Program-made: the position numbers and the translations under genes
Shown here: positions 33,300-44,948 of the stretch, in pieces
Layout: every line of letters begins with the position of its first letter
Position numbering within the stretch: position 1 is the stretch's first letter
Assembly: GCA_007922225.1 (NCBI GenBank)
Contig: ML680003.1
Span: forward strand, 248,001 to 312,000
Direction of reading: 5' to 3'
DNA from: Emydura subglobosa
Lineage: Eukaryota; Chordata; Testudines; Chelidae
Length of the DNA: 64,000 bases
The notes under the pieces: generated by a model
What the model was told of the DNA's origin: nothing
Seen by the model: only the letters and a program-made list of their open reading frames with translations
Databases searched by the model: none

Positions 33300-34315
33300 T
33301 CAGCAGGATCCAGCAATGTGAGAAGAATGGGCCACCCAATGGCAAATGAAATACAGTGTGACAAAAGCAAATAGTGTCCAGTGGAGGAACAACTGAGGAT
33401 TACTTATACACCTTCCAACCTCTTGCAGTTAAGTTAACTGCAACATCTTAGGAGAAGGAGCTGGGGTGATATGCTGATCCCATTGAAATCTATATGCATT
33501 TTCCCATTAATTTTAAGGAGGCCAGGATCTCACCCCTGGGTGTCATTACAGATCATCCAATGAAGACCTCTGCTAAGTGTGCAGTTGCTGACAAGAAAGC
33601 AAACAAGATGTTGGGATATATAAGAAACAGGATACATGATAATACAGAAAATACTGTGATACCACTATATACATCAAAAGGACGCTCTGATCGTGAATAC
33701 TCTGTGCAGTACTGGTCACCCATTTCCAAAAGGCTATTGCAGAATACAGGAGGTTCAGAGACTGACAACAAGAATGATGAGAGGCCAGGGGGAACTTCCT
33801 TTGCTGAGATTGGAGCTGTTCTTCTCAGAGTTGAATACAGGGACATGAGCAAGGGGAGAGGGGAAAGAAAAGACTGGGATAAGGAAGGTTGATTGGGGCG
33901 CTGTTATTCAACCTGTCTCTTGATACAAGAACAACAGGGATATTTGACAAAACTGAAAGTCAGCAAATTTGAAACTGATCAAAGGAGCTGTGTTTTCACA
34001 CAACGCACAACTAGCCTGTGGAACTCACTGCTACACAATGTCATTGAAGCCAAGAGCTAAGCAGGATTTTATAAAAAAGGACCAAGACATTTGCATGAAT
34101 AACAGTATCCAGAGAGGAAATGAGCAGGAGCTTGGAAAGGGATCTAAACCTCTTTCTTCAGGACATGAACCAACATCTAAGTAATGGAGATCGGGAGGAA
34201 ACTTTTCCATTTGGCCAGTTATTCCATCACTGTTCATTAAGAGCTCTCTTATCTTCTGAAGCAGCTGGTGTAGGCCAAGAATGCACTACAGATCTGAACT
34301 AGTTTTTCAATTGCT
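33300..34315 (+). mobile_element. Old CR1-like LINE fragment
   Basis: Broken frames keep the order of a CR1/L3-type reverse transcriptase C-terminus: WQMKYSV, then ADKKANKMLGYI, IPLYTSKGRSDREYSVQYW, and later QRTTSLWNSLLHN. It is more diverged than the CR1s at 9.6 and 18.3 kb and has many indels. Confidence 0.65.
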
Positions 34316-34320
34316 ATGTA

Positions 34321-34697
34321 CAAGTAGAACCTCAGAGTTACGAACACCTCGGGAAAGGAGGTTGTTTGTAACTCTGAACAAAACGTTATGGTTCTTACAA
34401 AAGTTTACAGCTGAACCTTGACTTACTACAACTTTGAAACTTTACTATGCAGAAGAAACATGCTGCTTATAACCATCTTAATTTAAATGAAACAAGCACA
34501 GAAAAAGATTCCTTACCTTGTCAAATCTCTTTTTTCAATATTCCCTCTGTTTTTTTAGTAGTTTAACACAGCGCTGTACTGGATTTGCTTTTCTGGGGTC
34601 TCTGCTGCTGCCTGATTGCATGATTGTGGTTCCAAATGAAGTGTGTGGTTGACCGATCAGCTTATAACTTCATGTTTGTAACTCTGAGATTCTATTG
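34321..34697. mobile_element. Tigger/mariner-like MITE with TA target duplication
   Basis: The ends are near-perfect inverted repeats of about 24 bp (caagtagaacctcagagtta... / ...taactctgagattctattg), flanked by TA at 34319-34320 and 34698-34699. The TA duplication is the hallmark of Tc1/mariner-type insertion. There is no transposase. Confidence 0.7.
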
Positions 34698-34699
34698 TA

Positions 34700-37540
34700 A
34701 AAGTGCCTCTACCTAGTGATCTTGCCCGTTCATAACAGATGGCTCTTCCTGAGCTGAAAACTAATCGTGCTGCTTTTAGAAATGAATTCAGTGGTAGCTT
34801 TGCTTCGTGGGACAGTGCCCCTGGGCTGTGTGGATTTTTGCAGAGCAATGCAACGGGCAGGGACAGAAGCAGATCTTCAAGTCAAGTGCTGGTTTAGGGC
34901 ATCCTGGAATTCTGAACCAAGCTACGGAGCTTTACAATGGAGCAATTTCCCTGCTAGAGATGAGCAGCACTTGGGAAGGAACATTTCAAAAAGTGCTCCT
35001 AGGACCCAGGATAGATTATGCAACATGGAATTGCTTCATGTGATTTTGTTAAACTTATTTATTTATTATGATTGCAGTTCTGAATAGCTGATAAGTCGAC
35101 TGATAGGTGCTATTAAAACAACCTTCTCCCCTGCACTCCTTCTCCAGGATGGGGTGTAGACAAGGGGCTTTGACACTTCTAATACACCCCAGAAAAACAG
35201 GAGAGCTGACAGACTGAACTCATATGGGCCAGTTCTCTCAGAATACACAGTTTAAATAACTGGACAAACAGCCCAACCATGCAAACCCTGCAGGTTGCAT
35301 GTCATAAATGTCTCCCAACTGGGATGCTACTTTCACACCACTCCTGATTGATGAGGAAATATTTACAAGCAGGGTCCCAGTTTGAAATGACTTGAGAAGG
35401 ATGACACAAAGTGGAGTAGCTAAAGGACTAAGTCAATCATGATAACATAAAAATCCATTTAAACCCAGGCTCCTTAATTAAAAATATAACACAAATGCTG
35501 TCGCAAAACCAAAACAGCAGAAAACCCCCATATCCAGCTACTAGTCAGTAAATCATGTCACAGATTAAATCAGTCCCTGCTGCTCCCCACATCCCTAAAA
35601 GCAGCTGTTCCTCACCAGTCCCAATGCCAGCTCAGACCAATGGGCTTTTCAGCATGGACTGAATCAAACTCAGACTATTTCCCAGCTGGTGGGAGGGACG
35701 GCGTGAATTCTGGACTCAAAGGATGGCGGGACAGCTGGACACGAAGCAGCCCTGACTGATGCAGAAGTAGATGAGTGATGCTAAGAGCAGTAGGGATTAG
35801 GGGTTTTCAAAGTACTGCTGATAGCACTTGAGTGGGAAACTCCCTAAAGGCCTAAGTGAAACCCGCACCCTCACATTTGGCAAATCCCCTGAAGGCACAT
35901 GATTTGGTAGGCTCCAAAAGCCCCATTTTAGCACCACGTCAACCATGCTGGTGAGAATCCCAGGGGCAAGAACACGTTCCTTTTCAGACAGTTGAGTTAC
36001 TCGAATCCCAGTTCAGTCTATGTACTTCTCTGGCCCTCAAGACTGTAGTACCTAAATGCCGCCCAGTCATTAAGGGATCGTCTCGTCACAGCAGGTGATC
36101 TCATTTTACAAAGCACAAGGCAAATCAATCTGCCTTGTGCTTTGTAAACTGAGACTACAGAAGAAATCTAGAGCTGGGAATTAAATCCAAGTCTTCCTTC
36201 TCCCAGACTAGTATCCGATCCACTAAGCTATCCTACCATTGGCTATGCCTTACTAAGGTTCACAAGAGACTCCTACATTTAAGATGTGTCTAGAAATGGC
36301 AAAGCATTGGGTAATCCCTGGCCCAGGTTGAAGAACGACCTGCTGCTCATGACTATAAGAGAACATAAATCAGACACACACACAAAAAACAATTTGCACA
36401 TGGAACAATTTACCGAGGGTCATGATATATTCACCATCACTGACAATTTTTAAATCAAGATTGGATGTTTTTTTAAAAGATCTGCTCTAGGAATTATCAT
36501 GGAGGATGTTCTATAGTCTCTGTTAGACAGGGGTTCCGACAAGCTGCTCACAGTGGTCCTACTGGCTTTGGAATCTGCGAACGTTAGTCCTGATTAGAAA
36601 TCTGAACTCCAAAGAACCCGGCTTTCTAGACATACATGACACAGCTGGACTAAACTTCTTCAAGGTGGAATTTTTAAAAGCACTTGAGACTTGTGCTGGA
36701 AACTAGAGGTCTGGAATTTTTCAACAAACCATTTTTCACTGAAAAATGCCAATTCATCAAAAATCAGTCTGTTTGTCTGGAAAACAGGGTTGGTTTCAAT
36801 GAAGCTCCTGACTCAGAATTTTTTGGGAACAAAACATTTTGAGTTCAAACCAAAACGTTTTGGGATTTTTGAGCCAAACAACATTTTCTTTTTGAAATTT
36901 TAGGAAATTAAGTTTTTAAAATGTGGAAAAAAGGTCACAATTGAAACGTTTTGTAATTATCGAAACCGAATGTTTCAATGGACCTGAAATGAATTTTTGT
37001 TTCAATTTGTTGATTCTTGAAAATTTTCTAGATTTTTGACTTTTCATCTTGATATGGGATGGGAAAAATATTCAGAAATCAGAAATCTGCAAAATTCTCA
37101 GGGGATTCAGGACTGCCCTGAATTAATCCCTGTTCAAACTAGATCAGATCTTCTAGAAAAACATTCCATCTTGATTTTTAAACTTGTCAGTAATGGAGAA
37201 TTCACCACAACCCTAGGTAAATTGTCCCAATGCTTACTTAACTTAGCTGTTAAAAAAATTGTACACTATTTCTAGTCTGTGTTAGGCTAGCTGTTACTTG
37301 TTTACACATTGTCTTTATTGAACTATAATATACATGTTTGATTCCCAGGTGTAAGTGTGTAACTGGGATGCTAGTGTACAAAAGTTACTTACTGTTCATA
37401 TCCTTTATCTGTAGACCGACACGAGTCTTTGCTTCACTGTGCAGTCACATGAGTAATTTCCTTTAGTTACCTCCTTGACATGAAATAAAATAAAATTCAA
37501 ATTCAATTATTCAAAATGGACTAGGGAGTGGTGAATAAAG
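34700..37540. other. Intergenic between gene B and the gypsy element
   Basis: 35225-35360 resembles 45343-45483. 36690-37030 is an AT-rich 'gaaaatttt' type repeat. 37060-37280 looks like an old LINE-derived piece. No host exon was recognised. Confidence 0.4.
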
Positions 37541-38656
37541 TGTAACCCTTCTGCCAGACAGAGTCAGCAGCAACAAGGGCCGGGTTCTATATCTAGGAGT
37601 TCCTGTCAATGATGCAACACCAAACCGGCTCAAGCCCCCACCCAGTCACCTGGGAAATCACACACTATTCCCTGGGCGCCCCAAAGGGCAATTCTTCCCC
37701 TCTCGTAATCACAGTCTGAGTGTATAAAGTAAACCCTTTTATGAAAGGAAGGAAGTAACTCAGCACCAGTTTGGGAAAACAGTGCAAAGAGAATTAATAA
37801 ATTCAAAACCACAAGCGGAACCCTTCCCACCCCAGAGTACGTGAGGTGTGTCCTTCACCTCTCCCTTCTCGCTTCCCCTTGCCCTACCGGCCATCACAGG
37901 TGCAGTGTCTACCTCTCCATTGCAGAGCTCCGCTGGCCCCTAATGTCTGCTAGTCCCTGGGCTCAACTAGCCCTCTCTGCTAGCTCTAACCAGTTGCTGG
38001 GCTCAACTAGCTCCCTCTGCTGTCTCCCACTGCCTGCTAGTTACAAGGCTTCACTAGCACCCTCTGCTGGGTGTCAATCTCTCAAGATTTCCCCAGGTCC
38101 TCTAGTGATTCTAGCTCTAGTAAGTTGAGCGTTCAGCTCTCTCAGTTCATGAAAAACCCTCTGCTGACACAGGAGCATTGTCCCTGGTTTTAACAAAACA
38201 AAAACACTCTTAAGAGGAACCCCATGAACTCTAACTTTGAACAGTAGGACAAAATAGTCAATCCATGCCAGATTCTAGATCAGAACAGGCACAAGCCTCT
38301 GCCTGCTGCTGTCACAGTGCTCTGGCATCTGAGCACCTCCTTTTTTGAGTTCTGTTAAGATGAGAGTGAATTTTTCATCAGCACAGGCTAAGCACACTTC
38401 TGCTGCCATTTGTTCATACAGTTGGGAGGGGGGGAACATTTCATTACCCCTGAAATTAACACTAAAGTGATTTGTAACCCAATCCCAGCCAGACTGACCA
38501 TTTCCCATCATTCTCAGCACCTAGGGGTGCTTATGCAGATACAGGGCACTCATGCTGAGCCCCTAGATGTACTTATGCAAATACAGTGCCCATGCGAACA
38601 GAGTGCCTCCCTTTCAGCTGGCTGAGCAGGAGAGGGCCACTCAGACCTTGCTTACA
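37541..38656 (-). repeat. 3' LTR of the gypsy element
   Basis: This LTR is longer than its partner. It contains three to four tandem units around 'gggctcaactagc ... ccctctgct' at about 37918-38070. The solo LTR at 6702-7696 matches this longer form, including the 37541 terminus, so the longer form is the ancestral one. Confidence 0.85.
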
Positions 38657-38670
38657 TCCTCCCCCCAGCC
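38657..38670 (-). promoter_or_regulatory. Polypurine tract of the gypsy element
   Basis: On the minus strand ggctggggggagga directly precedes the 3' LTR start TGTAAG. This is the plus-strand primer site for reverse transcription. Confidence 0.7.
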
Positions 38671-39389
38671 AAGAATTTGTCGTCCTGGCAAATCATACTC
38701 CAGATTATACCAATCACATGAGAAACCTATTACGACTTCCACAAGTTTGTGAGCTAAACATATTACTTCCTTACTATTCACCCAAATGCATCATTAGTTA
38801 ACCTGTTAGGGCTTTAAAACTCTGTTGCGCCTATTGAGTGTGGGTCTGTCAGGGTTAGGGGGAACTTCTTGGGCTAGGGATGGTGAGGTTTACTTGGAGG
38901 ATCCCTCGGCTATAGGCAAAGTCCCCTGAATCTCTTGCTCCAATCCTGGCAGATCCAGGGCACCTGGGACACCTCCCACCTTTACATCCTCACTGGCCAA
39001 CAGTCTAGTCATGTCATTACTGGTCTGTTGTTCTCCCATGAGGTCTGAGAATGTTGGTGAGACAAGTTCATTGTCCAAGCCTGGTCCCACGGTTGGCATG
39101 TCAGCAACAGGCTTAAATGCTTCTGCCTTGGAGTTTAGAGCTGAAGAATTGGAGTTCTTGCTGAGTTCATCTGATCAAGGCCAGGATCTGATCTCCATCC
39201 TGGGGTACACTACTGGAGTGTCCTTGTCTTCAGACTCACTCTCAAACACAATAAGTAGAGGTGGGTTAATCCCCAAGGGGTGGGTGGTGGATTTGGTCCA
39301 GTGTCTCTTTTTTGCCCTAGTCCTATATCATGGTCCATTCCATCAGAGGCGCCTACCAGTTCTCCCACAGTAGTAAGAGGTTTCTATGT

Positions 39390-40544
39390 ACCATCGTCAT
39401 TTGCCCTGGCCGTGCCTCAGGTCTAATCTTGTAAAGTGGCAGATCTCCTAGCTTTTCTATCACAAAGTAAGGTATGGTTATCCATTGGTCAGCTATTTTG
39501 TGTTTGCTAGCAACACCCAGGTTTTGTAGTAGGACTCTGTCTCCTGGCTGGAGGTCCTGTAATCATACCCTAGCACCATACTGGTGATTGTTTCTATCTG
39601 AGTTCTTGCAGGCAGCAGCTGTAGTTAAGCGATAAGCATCCTGCAGCTTTTCTCTTAGTCGTGAGACATACTGCTGATGTGTCTCATAACTGTCTCCACC
39701 CTCAGATACACCGAAACACAAATCTATGGGTAATCTTGATTCTCACCCAAACATCAAGAGATATGGGGATGATGACTGTGGCATCATTCTTTGTGGCATT
39801 GTAGGTATGCACCAAAAATGCTACATGCTAGCTCCAAGTTGCCTTTTGCTCTGTCCTTAAAGTCCCCAGCATATCAACAGAATTAAATTAAACCACTCTG
39901 GCTGAGGATGGTAAGGTGTCGTCTTAGACTTCTTAATTACAGCCATCTTCAGCACTTCCTTCAGAAGGTGAATCTGAAAGTCCCATCCCTCATCAGAGTG
40001 TATCCGAACCGGGAATCTATACACTGAAAAATATTTCTCCCACAACACTTGGCGTCGGTGGTAGCCTTCTGGTCACATGTGAGGCAGTCCTGTGCATATG
40101 TGTAAAATGGCCTGTCATCACTAAGATGTTCCCCACATTCTTCCTGTTCACTTCCAAAGCCAAGAAGTTGATGCATACCATCTCCAGTGGTTTGTTGCTG
40201 GTGATATTCTTCAGATATGCCACTCTGGTGGGCAAGGTTTTCCTTTGAACACACCGAGCACAGGTCTCACATTTCTTGCGAACATTTTCAGCCATCTGGG
40301 GCCAATAGAACCTACTACAAATGAGCTCCACGGTTCTCTCCATTCCCAGATGTCCAAAGTTATCATGCAGGGCCCTCATGGCCAAGGCTCTGAACTTTTT
40401 TGGTAGCACTAGTTGTGTTTGTTGCTTTGCAAGGTGTCTGTGGTGAGCCAGTGCAGCACTCCTTGAATCAATTTTAGTTTGCCCCATTCTTTCAATAGTA
40501 GTTTGCACTCTGGGTTGGATGGAATCATTGTGGCAGGGTTTCAC
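39390..40544 (-). pseudogene. Integrase of the gypsy element (broken)
   Basis: The part at 40017-40544 has the HHCC zinc-binding region (HDNFGH, then CETCARC). The catalytic core follows. Its first acidic position reads CINFL where the family has Asp, so the first D of the DDE triad appears mutated to Asn. The part at 39857-40048 in another frame has HSDEG (second D) and KEVLKMAVIKKSKTTPYHPQ (likely third residue E). A GPY/F-like C-terminal module (PGDRVLLQNLG, LPLYKIRPE) lies at about 39550-39410. Frameshifts and stops separate the parts. The enzyme would have inserted element cDNA into the genome. Confidence 0.8.
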
Positions 40545-41300
40545 TCCTCCCTTTTGGCAAGCAGTGTGTCACGAATGTCAATATCTTGCAGCTGGGCTTT
40601 ATGCCAGTCAACAGCACTGAGCATGGGCAATGGAGATTGGTCCAACACAATGTAGTTCACTGAGGCACACAGCACACTTTCAGGAGGCAGGCCCAGAGTT
40701 TCTGCCGCACAACCATGAGGGCTCCTCTGGTCCTCTGGCTCTTGACAATTCCCACGGCGAATAGCTCTCACTCCATCCACAGGGATCACAGCATGGTCTG
40801 ATGCTCGGGGACGCCAGGACAACACATCTGCATCCACATTGCTTCTCCTGATCAGTACTGAATGCTGAACTTGTATCTGCCAAGGCAACCACCCATCTTT
40901 GCCTGATAGCATTCAGCTTAACACTTGCTAACACATAAGTCAGTGAATTATTGTCTGTCTGTACTTGAAATGGAGCACTATACAAATAGTCTCAAAACTT
41001 CTCAGTGATGGTCCATTTCAAAGCCAAGAATTCCAGCTTGTGAGAGGGGTAATGGGTCTCACTGTCAGATAGCCTGACAAAGGCCACAAGTTTTCATGTG
41101 CCTTCAACTTCCTGGCATAGGACGGCTCCTAAACCCTCCAGACTGGCATCTGGGTATAGGATAAATGGTTTGCCTGGGTCAGCAAAGACCAGGACTGGAG
41201 CATGAGTTAGGCAATTAATGGTTTCTCAAAAGGCCTTTTCACATTTCTCTTCCCATCATGATCCAAAGGGCTCTAAGATGCCATAAAGTCTCGACTCAGG
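40545..41300 (-). pseudogene. RNase H and linker region of the gypsy element (broken)
   Basis: TDNNSLTYVL at about 40960-40930 is the RNase H motif with its Asp, followed by IRQRWVVALA. The frame is interrupted by stops upstream, where the connection to RT should lie (41300-41520). Confidence 0.65.
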
Positions 41301-41522
41301 AGGCCTTGGAGACCTCCCTTTACTCTTGGTCTTGGATTTATTCTTGCTGGATGGGTATCCCCTGGTAAGATCATTCAGAGGCTTTAAAATGGCAGCATAA
41401 TTATTCACAAACCTGCACTAGTAGCCAGTAAATCTGAGAAAGGTCTTGAGCTCTCTGTAATTTTTTGGGCGCCTCCATGTAGTGAGTGCTTCTATTTTAT
41501 CCCAATCAGTACTTACACTCTC

Positions 41523-42605
41523 TTAGGACATGATGTGACGCACGTACTTCACTGATGTTCTGCAAAACTGGCATTTATCAATTGAAAGCTTCAGTCCATT
41601 AGCCTCCAACCTGTCTAACACTTTTAGAAGTTTTTCTTCATGCTTCTCCAAGGTTCTTCCAAACACGATCAGGTCATCCAGATAAACTAAGACTTGCAGT
41701 AAGTTTGTGTCCCCCACAACTCTCTCCATAAGATGTTGAAATGTGGCAGGTGCCCTCAAAATCCCTTGGGGCATGCATTCAAATTGATAGAAGCCTAATG
41801 GACAGATGAAAGCTGTCTTTTCTTTACCTTCCTCTCGCAGAGGGATCTGGTTGTATCCACTCCAGAGATCCAATACTGAGAACCACTGGCTCCCCAGCAA
41901 ATAGTCTAATGCATCTTGGATTCGAGGCATGGTGTACTGGTCAACTACAGTGCATCAGTTTAAGGTATGGTAGTCAATATAATTCCAGATTTTTCCACCT
42001 TTTTTATGGACCACCACAATAGCAGAGGCATACGGGCTGCGGGACTCTGTGATAATGCCATTTGCAAACAGCTCCTGGGGATGGTGTTGCACGTCTTCCG
42101 TCTCCAAGAGAGCAGTCTTCCTAGATCTCTCCCTGAAGGATAAGGAGTCTTGGAGCCTGATGTTGTGTTCCACTCCTTTTGCACATCCCATGTCCCACTC
42201 AATTAGTGAGAATACCCCGGACTTCTCACGAAGCTTCTTCCTCAGGTGATCCTTCCACTCCTCAGACAACAGCGAATCTCCAAAATCAAACCTTGCAGGA
42301 TCTATTGCTGTAACTTCAGTTTCACACTGGGGTCTCACAATAGTTTCAGGCTCAAAGAGGTCTGCTATCTTCTGCCCTTGCTTCACAATGGCATCTTGGC
42401 TTGTTTCATTAGTCATCAGTATAATCACCTTTTCCTGTGCTTCAGCAGGCAGGGTTATGACTCCACTGGGGACCAGCACTCCTTCAGGAAGCTCTCCTTC
42501 AGCCAACTGCTCTACCATTGCTAATTTTCCTTTACAGCCTTTTAAGCAGGTACTCACAACAGGTACTTTTCGCACCACCTTTGCAAGCACTACATACATC
42601 TGCAT
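41523..42605 (-). pseudogene. Reverse transcriptase of the gypsy element (two frames)
   Basis: The first open part (42605-41955) ends in the finger region (YASAIVVVHKKGG, YIDYHTLN) and stops at an in-frame TGA. The second part (41930-41523) continues with the palm: MPRIQDALDYL, FSVLDLWSGYNQI, and the catalytic YLDDLIVF box. The junction reads straight on apart from the stop codon. RT copies element RNA into DNA; this copy cannot. Confidence 0.9.
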
Positions 42606-43053
42606 ACTTCAGTGCTCCCATTGGTAGCTCAGACATCTCCTTCTTAGTGCTCTCAATTTTCCCATAGGCTTCAGTACAAAGTGTATGGCTCATCAGGGTG
42701 TTTAGGTACTGATCCCCAGCTCTTTGTCTGCAGTAGTCAGCGAGTACCTTGTGGAGACTAGAGTTAGTCCGTATCAGCACAGACACCTCAGAGATCCCTT
42801 TAGGTTCAGGACATATCAAGGCAGCAGTGTCCACCTCTTCCCTCACTCTGGCAACCTCCTCTGGAAATTCCAGATACACTAAGACATAGCCTTGGTATGG
42901 GTATTCGTCCATGCTGAGGCCACACAAGCCAAGCCCTGTCAGGGGCTGTATAGGCAGGTGTGCAAACTTCTGTTGGTAGAATGACTGAAATACAATAGTC
43001 ACTTGAGATCCAGTGTCAAGCACTGCTCTGCATTCTGTCCTTTCAATCTTCAC
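42532..43053 (-). pseudogene. Aspartic protease region of the gypsy element
   Basis: The frame has the retropepsin active-site motif LDTGSQVT near its N-terminus. This fits a Pol-encoded protease between Gag and RT. It overlaps the start of the RT frame in a different reading frame, implying a frameshift mutation or a frame change. Confidence 0.75.
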
Positions 43054-43239
43054 TGTGACCTCTGCTCAAGGCCCTATGGTGGGATCCCAGCTGGACAGTC
43101 TTTTCCAGGGCAGCCTTCAAATTCTGTGGGCCTGGTGGCTCCCTTTCCAAGCTCCTCTAGAAGTTCCTTGAACTCCCATTCTCCCGGCAGAAGGTCCCTC
43201 AGTTTTCCCTACAACTAAGTAGGGATTTTCTTCATTACG

Positions 43240-43281
43240 ACACTTGGCCACACTGTGTCCATTCTGGCCACATTGGTAACA
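43240..43281 (-). other. CCHC zinc knuckle of the gypsy Gag
   Basis: On the minus strand the 14 codons read CYQCGQNGHSVAKC, an exact CX2CX4HX4C zinc knuckle. Such knuckles in nucleocapsid bind the element RNA. Flanking frames are interrupted. Confidence 0.9.
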
Positions 43282-43605
43282 GAAGGGTTGTCCCTTCCCC
43301 CTTCACTCAGGTGAGATGGTGGCTCTAAATGCTGACTTCTCCCTCACCACAGCTAGAGGCTCCTTACACCTGAAGGTCTTAGCTTGGTTAATGGTTCTGC
43401 ATAGATCAGCTAACTCTTCTGTCAGGACCTGCACTTGTTGGGCAAGTTCCTCTCTGGTGCTCACCATCAGTACACTGGCTGTTCACAGGGGTGCTGTGCT
43501 GGCTGGCTCAGCTTGTTGTGCTTCCCACAGTTCACGGGTGGCCTGCCTTTCTTCCTCCTTTCTGGCCTCTTTTATCAGCTGGGAGTAACTTGGGGAATTT
43601 TCCAG

Positions 43606-44274
43606 TCATCCTTTTAACCAGAAATGAAGTAGAATTAGGTTCTGATACTGAACTCCTCGCACAATTTGGGCCAATCTAGTCTGGTCCATTTGCTCAGCAA
43701 TCACTACTCCCCTCAAAACAGCCCTCTGCAATGGTTTCTCCAATTTCTGTGTATAGGTTGAAACCTTCTCACCCTTTTGCCGTCTGGTGTTGAGGAACAT
43801 ACAAAAGATGTCCTCAGAGCCCTCTGCGCTCCCAAAGGTGTGACTCAGGGCCTCTAGGCAGTCCTTCACATTGGCCTCAGGGTTAGTGAGCTTCAGGGTA
43901 TAAATCATATCTAATGCTAGGCCCCTGAGGCTCTCCAGTAGACATCTTCACTTCTCTGCATCTGGTATTGCCCACTCCTGCAGCATTTCAGAGGTGTGTT
44001 CCAACCAGAGTTCAAACTCCTCTTCCCCAGGTATTGGGATGGAAGCCCCAGCAAATAACCTTAACTTACAGTAGGATCTTGACATAGAATGGGACAACAC
44101 TACCTTTTCCAAGGCTTGCCCTAGGGCTTTGGCCCACTCATTGTCTGAGGCTGCAGCCCCCAAGCTTGGGGCTGCTGAGTCAAGACCTAACCCACCTGGC
44201 ATATTAGCCATCATACCACTGCGATTTCCTCCAACTATAACAACATGGTTTTCCCAACTTAATGGATCATTCAA
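43606..44274 (-). pseudogene. PNMA-like Gag of the gypsy element (two frames)
   Basis: The first frame (44274-43948) contains LRLFAGASIPIPGEEEFE and LEHTSEMLQEW. The second (43908-43606) contains NPEANVKDCLEALSHTFGS, LNTRRQKGEKVSTY and LEKPLQRAV. These match in order the capsid region of the PNMA (paraneoplastic Ma antigen) family, which is known to derive from Ty3/gypsy gag. A frameshift separates the two parts. This is an element gene, not the host PNMA gene, because the rest of a gypsy element follows it. Confidence 0.75.
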
Positions 44275-44304
44275 GGTGTGCTTGTGAGGGGTACTGACCT
44301 AGGG

Positions 44305-44322
44305 ATCCTGGATGAGCCCCCA
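44305..44322 (-). promoter_or_regulatory. Primer binding site, tRNA-Pro type
   Basis: On the minus strand TGGGGGCTCATCCAGGAT begins 4 nt after the 5' LTR. It differs at two positions from the tRNA-Pro primer site known from gammaretroviruses (G to A changes). This marks the 5' LTR and the strand. Confidence 0.8.
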
Positions 44323-44326
44323 AAAA

Positions 44327-44948
44327 TGTAACCCCCTCTACTGGCTCCTATTGCTCACTGGGTTCAGCTAGCCCCTTCTTCTGGCTGTCAGTATCTTGAG
44401 GTTTTCTCACTTCCTTTGGTGATTTTAGCTGCTAGTGAGCTCAGCTTCCAGCTCTCTGTTCATGGGGAAACCCTCTGCTGACACAGAAGCATTGTCTGCT
44501 TTTAACAAAACAAAAGACTCCAAGAGGAACCCCAGAAACTCTATCTTTGAACAGTGGAATAGTCTAGTCAATCCAGACCTGAGGCCCACACCCCTCCTTA
44601 CTGCTGTCACAGTGCTATGGCATCCAAGATCCTCCTTTGCTGAATTCTGTTCAGATGAGAGTGAATCTTTCATCAGTACAGGCTAAGCACACTTCTGCTG
44701 CCATTTGTTCATACAATTGGGGGGCAACATTTCATTACCCCTGCAATTAACAGTAAAGTGCTTTGTAACCCAATCCCAGCCAGACTGACCATTTCCCATC
44801 ATGCTCAGCACCTAGGTGTCTTTATGCAGATACAGTGCAATCATGCTGAGCACCTAGTTGTACTCATGCAAATACAGAGCCTATGCAAATAAAATGCCTC
44901 CCCTTTCAGCTGGCTAAGCAGGAGAGGGCCACTCAGACCTCGCTTACA
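44327..44948 (-). repeat. 5' LTR of the gypsy element (internally shortened)
   Basis: It matches 3' LTR sequence from 'ctgctgacac' to the ttaca terminus, but lacks roughly 0.5 kb present in the 3' LTR and in the solo LTR. An internal deletion after insertion is the simplest explanation. Confidence 0.8.

Larger units (their letters stand above)
37541..44948 (-). mobile_element. Ty3/gypsy LTR retrotransposon, full length but broken
   Basis: Both ends carry LTRs (37541-38656 and 44327-44948) with TGTAA...TTACA termini and a probable 4-bp target duplication AAAG (37537-37540 and 44949-44952). Read on the minus strand, the order is 5' LTR, tRNA-Pro-type PBS, Gag, zinc knuckle, protease, RT, RNase H, integrase with GPY/F-like end, then polypurine tract and 3' LTR. 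That is the Ty3/gypsy order (integrase after RNase H). Multiple stops and frameshifts break every gene, so it is not autonomous. No env is present. Confidence 0.9.

Noticed and set aside
43606..44274. Host PNMA gene
   Set aside because: The Gag-like frames are followed by protease, RT, RNase H and integrase and bracketed by LTRs, so they belong to the mobile element.
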